From NCBI RefSeq assembly GCF_025370935.1, contig NC_133491.1:8390168-8454167 (forward strand): a DNA stretch of 64,000 nt. Reading direction: 5' to 3'. The notes below the pieces were generated by a model. That model ran no database searches. It was not told the DNA's origin and saw nothing but the letters and a program-made list of their open reading frames with translations. Both the position numbers and the translations under genes were made by a program. The DNA is from Choristoneura fumiferana (taxonomy: Eukaryota > Arthropoda > Insecta > Lepidoptera > Tortricidae). Each line of letters opens with the position of its first letter. Within the stretch, counting starts at the first letter, position 1. Shown here one piece after another: positions 1 to 8,760 of this stretch.

Positions 1-402
1 TTAATTTCCTCACCGTTTTGCGAGACAATTTTCCCGGACCCACTCGGGGTCATATTAAAATGGCAATAATAACAACACGGTCCCGAATCTGACGGAGGCT
101 GCCGTAAGTCGGTGCAAACGACCAACGGAAGAGTCGCTTTTATTTGAATATTCTGTACAGTTGGGGGGATCGAACGTGATATTATTAGGATGGAATCACG
201 TCTCATATCAGAATCACATTGCATTTAGCATTGCAAGTCAGAGTATGCTACAATATGTACTCAGTTGCTAAAAAGAGAGAGAGAGAGCGATAAAGACATT
301 TATTCACACAAATTCGAAACACCCGCAAACAAAAAAAAAACACAAAACATGTAGACAGTCAATTTGCTTCCTGTCTATTTACAATATTAGTGTCGAATAG
401 GT
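1..402. other. No gene recognised
   Basis: I see no coding signal or named repeat. There is a short GA-rich run at 271-290 and an A10 run at 331-340. Confidence 0.5.
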
Positions 403-469
403 GAAATGGGTCCCACTCAGCATAACGTTTAAGCAAGCCGCAACGCTGTTTTGCAGTGGGACCCGTTTC
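403..469. repeat. Short inverted repeat
   Basis: The arms GAAATGGGTCCCACT (403-417) and AGTGGGACCCGTTTC (455-469) are reverse complements at 14 of 15 positions, around a 37-nt spacer. It could be a hairpin or the remnant of a small MITE. No flanking duplication was identified. Confidence 0.5.
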
Positions 470-475
470 GAATTA

Positions 476-506
476 AACACACACACACAGACACACACAC
501 ACACAG
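476..506. repeat. CA microsatellite
   Basis: Dinucleotide CA repeat with one G interruption near its middle. Confidence 0.85.
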
Positions 507-1207
507 TGTCGATAAAGGATGCCATCGCATGCTTTTATCTGATGTTTTGAGTTGTTATAGGATTCCACCGCATGCATCCAGCTGCTAAAAAATGTGGTAA
601 ATTTTACTGTTCCGCACAATTATTACACCATTATGATATTTTAAATTTCGTTTGTTTATATTCTGTTTTCACACTGACATGTAATCCGCGAAATCACGGC
701 AAAAAGATGCGAGATTCCTTCGAGATTCATACGAAACTAAGATGGTTCCAATAAATTTTCCGCTGTTCACAGCGTCAGTGTACAAACAAGGTAAGTAATT
801 AGTGATTTTTTTACGCTGCATTTGGGCGGTTAAAGGACGAAATTGACAAAAAAAACACTAAGCATTAAATCAACATGTATTTAAAAATTATGTGACGCAC
901 ATAAAAAATAACATTCAATCATTCGATTCATTCGTGCGAGCTCTTATTAATCGACCTGCACTTAAATACTTTACTTTTATCTTGAACACTTCTAGCTGGG
1001 CAGGCGACACAAGACCCGAAATTAGTTCTTTGGACAATCTTTTATCCATTCATCAGGCGTACAGAAAGTAAAGATTACTTTAGGGTCATTTAGGATTCCA
1101 ACGTTAAGTGTAGTCGAATCAGGAACTTTACTTTCCATAAGTTCCAAAGACCTTTAACTAGTTACGAAAACGATAACGAAGCTATAGGTAAAGTCTTTAT
1201 CGTTCAT
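507..1207. other. No gene recognised
   Basis: Nothing is supported here. A 60-codon frame at 572-754 has no recognisable similarity and is probably chance. Confidence 0.45.
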
Positions 1208-1876
1208 TTAATAAAACAGGATTAGGTTTTTTGTCATGTCAAAGACCCAAATAATGACCAATGCCACGAAACTCAGGATACAAGAAAAAACACAAAAAAA
1301 ATACACTATGTTGACAAATATATTTACTTGGGCCAAGTAGTCTCTTTCAGCAACAGGCAAGACAAATAAATTGAAAGGCGTATTGAAAATGCTTGGAAGA
1401 GCTACTGGTCCATGAAGGAGCACATGAACCTTCCTTTAACGCTGAAGCGCAAACTCGTTGACATGTGTGTATTGCCTGTCCTGACCTACGGTGCGCAAAC
1501 ATGGTCTTTGACTGAGAATCAGAAATCCAGACTAAAGGTTTGCCAACGAGCTATGGAGCGCAGCATATTAGGGGTAAAAAGGACTGATCACACATTGCGC
1601 TCCACGACTCGAATAGCTGATGTTGGAAAAGCGACCGACAAACTTAAGTGGGACTGGGCCGAGCATGTCTGCTGGATGCACCCACAAAGATGGGCGCACA
1701 AAGCCACATGGTGGGTACCACATGACGGGCACCGACGGCAAGGCAGGCCGAGGCGGAGATGGCGAGATGACCTGGACGCGGAACTGAGTGAGTGGCCAAA
1801 TATAGCTTTGGATAGGGAGATGTGGAAGTCAAGAGGAGAGGTCTTTGCCCAGCAGTGGGACACAGTTATAGTCTAA
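1208..1876 (+). pseudogene. RTE-clade LINE reverse transcriptase, C-terminal remnant
   Basis: The remnant encodes the end of the endonuclease/reverse transcriptase polyprotein of an RTE-type non-LTR retrotransposon. Readable motifs in order are KTQIMTN (about 1242), VDKYIYLG (about 1310), ERRIENAWKSYWSMKEH, LPVLTYGAQTWSLTE (about 1471), CQRAMERSILGVK, and the tail GRPRRRWRDDL (1747 on) to FAQQWDTV before the stop at 1874-1876. The unit is broken: the KTQIMTN part is one frame away from the rest, with the shift near the A-run at 1294-1301, and an in-frame TAA sits at 1367-1369. The catalytic palm motif upstream is missing, so this is a 5'-truncated dead copy. The clade call comes from remembered RTE proteins of Lepidoptera. 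Confidence 0.85.
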
Positions 1877-2225
1877 ATATGATAATAATAGGTTTTTTGA
1901 TACATAAAATGTGTCAATAATACCTAATGCATTCGATTGCTTCTCTTTTATTATCACTTACCATCAAGCGTTTCAGCATAAAATTTATATTTTTGAAAAT
2001 GTAATAATTCCCTGTTCGTCTAGACGCTCACATTTCGTGGAGTCTGCGACAGATGTCAAGTTGGGCTGACAACCTAGGAGATATAACGAGAAAAACGTTT
2101 AGCCACATCTTGACGTAAAATAATAAATGTTGAGGTAGGTATGTATAATACACAAATCAAAAAAGTCTTGGATACTGTTTTTACTTATTCAAATTTGATG
2201 TTTTGACTCAGTAGTCATTGTGTTG
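1877..2225. other. No gene recognised
   Basis: AT-rich sequence after the RTE remnant. It may include the degraded 3' tail of that element, but no tail repeat is clear. Confidence 0.4.
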
Positions 2226-2315
2226 TATTGTATAACTCTTTATTGTGGGTACAAAAAACATAATATGAAAATAACAGTTAACAAAGCAAAGAGTGCATTT
2301 TTCTTTTATATTATG
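2226..2315 (-). mobile_element. LINE 3' tail fragment
   Basis: The segment starts with a CTCTTTATTG motif, the complement of a polyadenylation-like CAATAAAGAG. It then shares ATGAAAATAACAGTTAACAA with 57106-57125. That layout is typical of minus-oriented LINE 3' untranslated ends in Lepidoptera. No coding part is present. Confidence 0.35.
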
Positions 2316-2381
2316 ATAATTTTCCACTCGTCTCAAAGCATAGGAAGGATAAAGTGAAAATAATAAGTATTCGGTGTAGTA

Positions 2382-3277
2382 GAGTGGGTACGGTTGTGCT
2401 GGCAGGGTACGGTAGTGAGTGGTCATAACAGCGAAACTATACAGAATACGGGGAAGGGTGCAAGGGGAGAAAGAAGCGGTATGCATGTCTATATGCGTTC
2501 CCCTGTATCGCGTCAGCCGGCGCGCGAAATTAACGTAAGCAGGAGTGCACATTGCTTTTCAACAGTCAAAAGTAAGTTTTTTGTTCAATTTCTTCCAATA
2601 CTTACTGTTATTAGTATAAGATTATATCATTTTTTTTTTTGTTGAAAGTTGAATATTAGTAGTTAATTAAAAGTGATTACTTTTTGGCGTAGATTATTCG
2701 GTTCAGTCGCGGCGATTTTTTGTTTTCGAAAGTGTGCGTTGGGTACGGTTGTGACATACATTTTTTTAAATATTTTTTCCTTTAGATGCCTAAAAACGTT
2801 TGTGGAAGACTGGAAAAGCGCGCTCTGATATTAGTAAATGCAAACATGCTTATGAAGAAGAGAAACGCGGGACTTCTTTACGGAGAGCTTCGGAAATGCA
2901 TGAAATTAATCGCATGTCGTTGTTACGATACATTCGTAAAAATTAAGAAGCCGGTGCGAATGGAATCACGACAGAAGACTAGTTGTTGTTGAGTTATGTT
3001 AAATATTTCGAACAATAAAAGTAATTATAAACCATTTCTGTGTATGTTTATCTCTGTCAATACAGACTCACAACAACTAAGGCCGGTTGTGACACTTTTC
3101 CTTTTTTTTCTAAATTGAAGCTATTATAACTAAAACAGCGTATTTAGAGAAAACATTTTAGTATTTTTACGTAGATAAATGTACAAATTACGATTCAAGT
3201 TACTTTTTTCCCAGCTAATTAGAAAATTGTGAAAATTATTGGCGATCAAACTAAAATTGTCACTACCGTACCCAGTC
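2382..3277 (+). mobile_element. Pogo/Tigger-like DNA element with TIRs
   Basis: The ends GAGTGGGTACGGTTGTG (2382-2398) and the complement of GACTGGGTACGGTAGTG (3261-3277) match at 15 of 17 positions. Both ends are flanked by TA (2380-2381 and 3278-3279), as expected for Tc1/mariner/pogo target duplication. The inside holds the start of a helix-turn-helix protein (separate entry). The GGGTACGG(T/A)(T/A)GTG motif recurs inside at 2405 and 2740. At under 900 bp it lacks room for a full DDE transposase, so it is an internally deleted copy. Pogo membership is inferred from the TA duplication and the psq-type domain. Confidence 0.65.
2786..2982 (+). pseudogene. psq-type HTH transposase N-terminus remnant
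   Basis: An ATG at 2786 opens MPKN in one frame. The readable protein continues in another frame from about 2800: TGKARSDISKCKHAYEEEKR, GTSLRRASEMHEINRMSLLR, YIRKN, then a stop at 2944-2946, EAGANGITTED and a stop at 2980-2982. The GTSLRRAS...INRMSLLRYI core resembles the HTH_psq DNA-binding domain at the start of pogo/Tigger-like transposases. CENP-B-type and DDE domains are absent. A pyrimidine tract ending in TTTAG just before the ATG resembles a splice acceptor. Frameshift and stops mark it as dead. Confidence 0.6.
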
Positions 3278-3342
3278 TACCTATGGCTGACGTGGATCGA
3301 TATAGTTGATCACAAAAGGAACTTTGTGTTTACCTGTAATCC

Positions 3343-3480
3343 ATACTAATACTATAAACGCGAAAATGGTTTTCTGTTACATCTTTACCCTCAAACCGCT
3401 GATCCGATTTAGATGAAATTTGGTATGGTGATAGTTTGACTCAGGAAAAAGATATAATAGTTTTTTCACTTCTCATGCTT
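3343..3480 (+). mobile_element. CTAGT-ended lepidopteran repeat, 5' part
   Basis: It begins near ATACTAATACTATAAACGCG, then runs through CCGCTGATCCGATTTAGATG and AATTTGGTATGG. This is the familiar 5' half of a very abundant lepidopteran repeat whose other end is GCGGGCAAAAGCTAGT. The class is unresolved (Helitron-like ends versus LINE/SINE tail). The 3' half is missing here. Confidence 0.55.
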
Positions 3481-3974
3481 ATAAAATGTTACTTTAGTCT
3501 CTGAGTATCGGGACTAAAGCTCCTTTTTATTCTCTAGGGATTAAAGTATTTTTTTTTTTTAATTTACGCTGGAAATCCCTAAACAGCCCACACGGTGTTT
3601 GTGAATGAAGGATTTTTAGGGCGTGGAAATAACCTCAAAATGACAAATGTGCAGAAATAAAAAAAAACACGATTTAATTTCGTGAAACACAATTAATGAT
3701 TACGAATATTAATTTATTCAATTATATTAAAGATTAATTCATTTTATTATGCTAGTCCAGTTAGTATTAAAATAGTTTTCAATTATGAAACTGTTGGCTA
3801 AATTATAATGCCATTACATATTAATGAGTCCTCATTCATAAAACAATAAAAGAAAAGAAAAAACCACGCAACCAATTTTTTTTGCTATTTGAATTTTGAA
3901 CAGCTGGCCTGCCCATTAGTCGAGCGTACATTTTTAAAAAGTAATATTGTAAATTTGAACAGAACATTGTTTTT
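3481..3974. other. No gene recognised
   Basis: AT-rich sequence with several A/T homopolymers; no supported feature. Confidence 0.4.
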
Positions 3975-4100
3975 TTTCCTCGCATTCAAAGTGAAAAGTA
4001 GAGTGTTTAACGCGAGACTAAATAATCTCTCTGCACGGGTGGCTAAACACCTCATGTCATTATGGCTTGTTTTAGTCCCTTGTTGAACAATCTACTATTA
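3975..4100. repeat. Dispersed repeat, copy 1 of 2
   Basis: Shares GAAAAGTAGAGTGTT (3993-4007) and CAATCTACTATTA (4088-4100) with the segment at 30178-30263. The second copy is shorter between the two shared blocks. Family unknown. Confidence 0.45.
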
Positions 4101-4179
4101 TCCCGGAAAATAGCATAGTACCCGCGGAATGAGCATCTAAACGAATTCTTCGCAGCTGGAGTCGCGGTTAACAGCTAGT
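4101..4179 (+). mobile_element. CTAGT-ended lepidopteran repeat, 3' end
   Basis: Contains TCCCGGAAAATAGCATAGTA, CGAATTCTTCGCAG and ends AACAGCTAGT. Same family as 26866-27144; only the 3' end is kept. Confidence 0.55.
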
Positions 4180-4368
4180 AGTGAATAGCAACTTTTCGGG
4201 TAAGTAATTTTCTTTGAGTTAAAACAGTTTATACACCAAACTAGTTTATACATCAAATATTAAAGCCAAGTTGAAGTCTAAGCTCGTTTTAATTAACTTC
4301 CTGTGTTTTTTACATGCCAAATTAATTATGTTACTTGTTTTGTTTGTAATAAATTAAGTAGGTACATA
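4180..4368. other. No gene recognised
   Basis: AT-rich; nothing identified. Confidence 0.4.
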
Positions 4369-4635
4369 GCAATAAATAAATAAATATAACGGGACAATTA
4401 ACACCAATTATCCTAGTCCCAAAGTAAGCTTAGCAAAGCTTGTGTTATGGGTACTAAGCAACGGATAAATATAATTATTTAGATAGATACATACTTAAAT
4501 ACATATTAAACACCCAAGACCCGAGAACAAACATTCGTATTTTTTCATATAAATATCTGCCCCGACACGGGAATCGAACCCGGGACCTCAAGCTTCGTAG
4601 TCAGGTTCTCTAACCACTAGGCCATCTGGTCGTCA
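4369..4635 (-). mobile_element. tRNA-derived SINE (family 1)
   Basis: On the minus strand the element opens with a tRNA-like head: an A-box-like TGGCCTAGTGG and a perfect B box GGTTCGATTCC (4569-4579 as complement). These serve as an internal RNA polymerase III promoter. A tail follows with TTCTCGGGTCTTGGGTG and TTTGGGACTAGG, ending in TTTATTTATT repeats at the left edge. The anticodon-loop region reads CTACGAA, suggesting descent from a tRNA with anticodon ACG. A plus-strand relative is at 22244-22536. Too diverged at the stems to be a working tRNA gene. Confidence 0.8.
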
Positions 4636-4861
4636 AATGGATTGTTTTTAAGTATTTGCAAACGACTGTATACATTATATAATATCTAAATTTAAACGAA
4701 TTTAGATGTAACAGTGCTATTTAACGGTCAGCACTATAATGTCATTCCACCAATGTGAAACTTATATATGTAACGGTTAAGGTGCGAGCATAGATACTAT
4801 TAAAACCCGACGCCACGCCACGCATGCGACACGCCATCCAACGCGTGTCAGTACTAATCAG

Positions 4862-5493
4862 TAAGGCCCGGAATTTTGCGTGCGGCTATTGACAGATTGC
4901 AGGGAGAGAGCACCGCTTTTTATCGATGTTATCGACAAATCGTAAGTTTTTAGTATAAAACCTCAAACTTTCCGAAAATACGTATTTTCAGCGGCCAATG
5001 ACGAGAAAAGTTCAAAATATTGGAAAGTTTATATTTAAATTACTTTTTTGAAATCACAATAATTACGAATACCTTTATATTTTATAACTTGAGAAAAGAT
5101 CCCTCTGAGACCACTTAACGTTACCCTTTGATAAAAAAAAAAAAAAACTATTTTGTATTCCTTCAGTTCTTACCACGAATATAAAGTATTTTATAATAAT
5201 ATTCCAAGCAAAAATATATTTACAATTATGTATTAAAGTTACAACTTCATTTAAAGTTGTTGATTTCGTATTCAGTCATTGTTAATTTCAGCAGGGCTAC
5301 TACGAAACTCGAAACTCGAAGTTCGTGTCGTGCGGTCCCTCTGACACTTATACTATTTAATACGAGAGCGAGAAGGACGGTACGATACGAACTTCGAGTT
5401 TCGTAGTAGCCCTGCAGTATCGATAATATCGATAAAAAGCGATGCTCTCTCCCTACAATCTGCCAATAGCCGCACGCAAAATTCCGGGCCTTA
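4862..5493. mobile_element. hAT-type MITE with 8-bp target duplication
   Basis: The terminal inverted repeats begin TAAGGCCCGGAATTTTGCGT at the left. They match the complement of the right end (about 5420-5493) with only a few mismatches over some 72 bp. Both ends are flanked by CTAATCAG (4854-4861 and 5494-5501), a perfect 8-bp duplication, the hallmark of hAT transposition. No transposase frame is inside, so the element is non-autonomous. It carries the CAG-flanked palindromic MITE in its right part. Confidence 0.85.
5292..5414. mobile_element. CAG-flanked palindromic MITE, copy 1
   Basis: The sequence is almost self-complementary: left end CAGGGCTACTACGAAACTCG, right end GAGTTTCGTAGTAGCCCTG, with a central TACTATTTAATACGAGAG. 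CAG sits directly outside both ends (5289-5291, 5415-5417), as in the copies at 6787-6916 and 31634-31756. This copy carries an extra CGAAACT unit near the left end. No protein is encoded. Confidence 0.8.
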
Positions 5494-5600
5494 CTAATCA
5501 GTCCCATGGAATGTATTATGGTCAGTTGCAGATAGAAACATGCGTCAGACGACGTGGCGTGGCATCGCGGTTTAGTAATATGTTTCCGCCTTTATAGACG

Positions 5601-6132
5601 ATGCACTTGACAATCATTTAATCACAGAATTGACGACCAGTATTTTTTAACTTCAAAACACATCCTGTCCCTAGCGATTATACCCTGGTAAGTAAACTGC
5701 AGCGATAAATGGTTTAATTTCGCTTTTTATTGTAACAATAATAAATTCAATAGAATTCAAAATTTGCTTTCCCTTAAATAGGATCCAGTGAATTCATTTT
5801 ATTCGAAAGAAAATGTGCGCATTCTTCGTTGAACGCGGCAAATGAACAATAGAATCTCATGAAGCGTTTGGAAACAAAAGCCGTTGTTGAATAGAATTTT
5901 CTACATATTACACATGTATTGATTTTGATGTACGGATTCCATTATCAGCCTAAAAACATGATTGTTAATAATTCAAGTGCAGTAAATTTTCCATTGAAAC
6001 TCACCATTGTGCAGCCTAGGCTTTCACTGTGCCTAAGGCTAGATTGGATTGTCTACATAGAATAGAATATACTTACAGAATAGAAAGAACGCTAGAAAAC
6101 GTTTATTGGAGGTGCTACAAAGGTTACAACAA
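5601..6132. other. No gene recognised
   Basis: Nothing supported. Confidence 0.4.
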
Positions 6133-6540
6133 AGATTAGATTAGATTAGATTGATTAATTTATTACCCAATGAAAAAATACATTTCAGGTAATTATAAGA
6201 AATTCATAAAAGGAGCGTCAAATTGTATACAAAAATAATAATAATAATAATAATAGGTATATGATAGTGTTAAATTACAATACATTGTCAGCCAAAATAA
6301 AATTAGAATTAAATTTAAAAATAATAATAATAATAATCAAGGGTAAAACATGGACAAAAAGTTAAAATTAGGTACAATGTCAAGACGATAAAATTAAATA
6401 TAAAATAAAATATAAAAGTCCACAACAACAGGACAAAATATGTCAAAACTAAAGAATAAAAACACTAGAACAGAACACTAGAAAAATTATATGTAAGAAC
6501 AGATGTCATATCTACTCCCATACATAGCGGCCAAAATTAT
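6133..6540 (-). mobile_element. LINE 3' untranslated region
   Basis: On the minus strand this ends in a (TAATC)n pentamer tail (6134-6155 as GATTA repeats) just after TTAATCAATC. The remainder is long, AT-rich and non-coding. Pentamer tails are common on lepidopteran Jockey/CR1-type LINEs. AAT microsatellites lie at 6229-6256 and 6319-6338. The reverse transcriptase is not present. Confidence 0.45.
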
Positions 6541-6667
6541 AACCCTTTATAATAATTCTTTTGCTTTGCCATAGTCCAGTAACTATTGCGACATGGTCGC
6601 AACTCTGTACAGCGTACAAATCTGACAGCAGAACTTAGAAATTAAATTAGAGAGGCTATTCCTTATT

Positions 6668-6720
6668 AACCGACTTCAAAAAAGGAGGAGGTTCTATGTT
6701 CCGATGTTTGTATTTTTTTT
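6668..6720. repeat. Lepidopteran repeat fragment (CGACTTCAAAAAAGGAGGAGG type)
   Basis: Contains AACCGACTTCAAAAAAGGAG followed by GAGGTTCT, a short motif I recognise as recurring in lepidopteran genomes. Its parent element is unknown to me. Confidence 0.4.
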
Positions 6721-6786
6721 TAGCCCACAGCATGTAACTGCAGCGCTGACCGTTCTGCGAATGTGACAGTCACGCACGCCAATCAG

Positions 6787-6916
6787 CGGGGTTACTACAA
6801 AATTTGAAAATCGAAGTTCGTGTCGTTCTGTCTCTCTGAGACTTATACTATTTAATACGAGAGTATGAGGGACGGTACGATACGAACTTCGATTTTCGAA
6901 TTTCGGAGTAGGCCCT
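6787..6916. mobile_element. CAG-flanked palindromic MITE, copy 3 (diverged)
   Basis: Ends CGGGGTTACTAC and GGAGTAGGCCCT match the family, as does the centre ACTTATACTATTTAATACGA. CAG lies directly outside both ends (6784-6786, 6917-6919). It differs at many positions from copies 1 and 2 and is therefore probably older. Confidence 0.7.
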
Positions 6917-7075
6917 CAGCGCCTCAGCCACATGCACCCGCCCCACGCATCTCTTATTTCCCCACGATCCTACACTTTCGTACCACAGCCTGTGCTGTCA
7001 TATCTTTGATGCAAGTACTTTAATGACAACCATTTTTTATAAAAAAAAAAATCCTTTTTTTTCATCACTTTCAGT

Positions 7076-7274
7076 CAGAGCTTCAAATACCGGTAAAAAG
7101 TTGGTAACGTTACATCTGTCAAACAGATTTAACGTTAAATCGTAATTAACATTAAACGATGTACCGTATTTATCAAGTAACGTTATAATTTAATACCGGT
7201 ACAAGGTATTCTTACGATTTTACCGTTACGTAACGTTACTTATAATGTGAATTTGGTAACGTTAACAAGCCCTG
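7076..7274. mobile_element. hAT-like MITE rich in TAACGTTA
   Basis: The ends read CAGAGCTTCAAATACCGG and, as complement, CAGGGCTTGTTAACG. They are similar over the first 8-9 bases and are of hAT type. The flanks CTTTCAGT (7068-7075) and GTTTCAGC (7275-7282) agree at 6 of 8 positions, as a decayed 8-bp duplication would. Inside, the palindrome TAACGTTA or close variants recur at about 7107, 7129, 7180, 7230 and 7257. Confidence 0.5.
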
Positions 7275-7282
7275 GTTTCAGC

Positions 7283-8605
7283 ACTTGTTGTAACAGCTCA
7301 GGCAGGGTGACGTAAAACTGTTTTCACTTCCAGTCAAAATCAGTTAGGTAAAACATAATGTCAACACGCACGGCCGATTAAACCCGGAAGCGCCATTAAA
7401 CGGACCTGGTGCAATCAATTCGTGTTCTATTGGATTGAAACTGTATTTGCGTTGCCTGAATTATCATTCTGATGTCAGCGGGGGTCCCGTGGGAGCGCTG
7501 ATTTTATTGTTACCGTCCCGCCGTCATTTAAACAATCGATGTAGATCATCGTTATGTTCTGGTGCGTACTGCGTTCCGAATCAATCGGTTGTTGATCGAT
7601 TATTCACCTCGATGGTGTAGTGCACATAGGGTATAAGTATTGATATACTAAGAAGATATACTGAGGTATTAACTCTTAGCTTTTTGATTTTCAGGTTTTT
7701 ATACCCAAACTTTGTCTGATAGTCTGCCACAGGGCTATATCTTTTGAACCGTATCTTATCTAACAGAAAGAAAGTATTTGAAATTTTCTCAGGAATGGTC
7801 GCGAGAGTTTAGATTTTAATTTTCTTGTCTTCGCACATTATGCTGTTTATTGATTTGTTTCCATTTCTCTCAACTTTGCCTGTTATTTTGTTTCGTCTAA
7901 ATGTGAATTGTATTCCGGGGAAGTGTTTTTTTTAGAATATCCTTTATAATTTTACTTTCACATCACTAGCTCAGATGGTATGAGGAAAGGATTATAATCG
8001 TTTCAATATGTTATAGAAATAACTATGTGTTCTTGGCATTTCCTTTTAAAGAATTGAAAGAATACCTAGTCTTAACCTTAATATCACGTAATAGAAATAT
8101 TCATGGTGTATTGTGTGTCTAGACTCTAGACGACTAAATTAACCATAATGATTTTCCTATTCCAACCTGAAGCCATTTATAGTTCACCATCAATTTAATT
8201 AATTGATGCTGGAAATAATTGACAGTTGAAAGCCGATGGTTATTACATTGGCTAGTTGCCAGATAGGTATAATTCAATGATAGTAAATTCTTGACGAGCC
8301 TATTATAATGAAAGCACGCGAGGTAATAATACACTGATGATACGAGTATGCAATGCTATTTAAATCGGACAAAATTACGATGTATGAATGGGAAATGTGG
8401 CAGGATTCTATCCTCTTAGCTAAGACGCTGAGACTGGTGTGTTTGAGCAATGTTTGCAAATTAAACAAACCTGTGAAAAGGCAACATCGTCATTGTAATC
8501 TTACTGGGTTTCAATTCATTTATATCAAATGCAAATATACGAATGAATGAAATCCGATTATGACTCAACTTTTAGGTAAATTTACCTACTCTGCAGAAAC
8601 CGGTG
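7283..8605. other. No gene recognised
   Basis: Several short open frames (the longest 66 codons) but no recognisable protein, repeat or RNA. Confidence 0.4.
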
Positions 8606-8760
8606 GCAAATAATAAATAAATAAAATAAACTTTATTCAGTACCATAAATGTAACAACTGCTTACTTACAAATCATCTACACTAAATTGAGGCAAAATTC
8701 TAAGTATACATAGTTAGTATTATATGGTTAAGACACAGAAACCTAATATTACAAGTGTTA
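8606..8760 (-). mobile_element. LINE/SINE 3' tail
   Basis: AATAAATAAATAAAATAAAC followed by TTTATTCAGTACC. Read on the minus strand, this is an AATAAA-containing 3' end running into a TTTATT tail. Coding part absent; the right edge is approximate. Confidence 0.35.

Larger units (their letters stand above)
4780..5600. mobile_element. Outer inverted-repeat element of a three-level nest
   Basis: The left flank of the hAT MITE contains GCCACGCCACG (4812-4822) and the right flank its exact complement CGTGGCGTGGC (5553-5563). Imperfect complementarity extends outward: GCGAGCATAGATACTA at left against the complement of TAGTAATATGTTTCCGC at right. The simplest reading is an older MITE-like element split by the hAT MITE. 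Outer edges are approximate and no target duplication was found. Confidence 0.5.

Noticed and set aside
1588..1863. 91-codon minus-strand frame
   Set aside because: It is the shadow of the RTE reverse transcriptase remnant on the plus strand, which has recognisable motifs.
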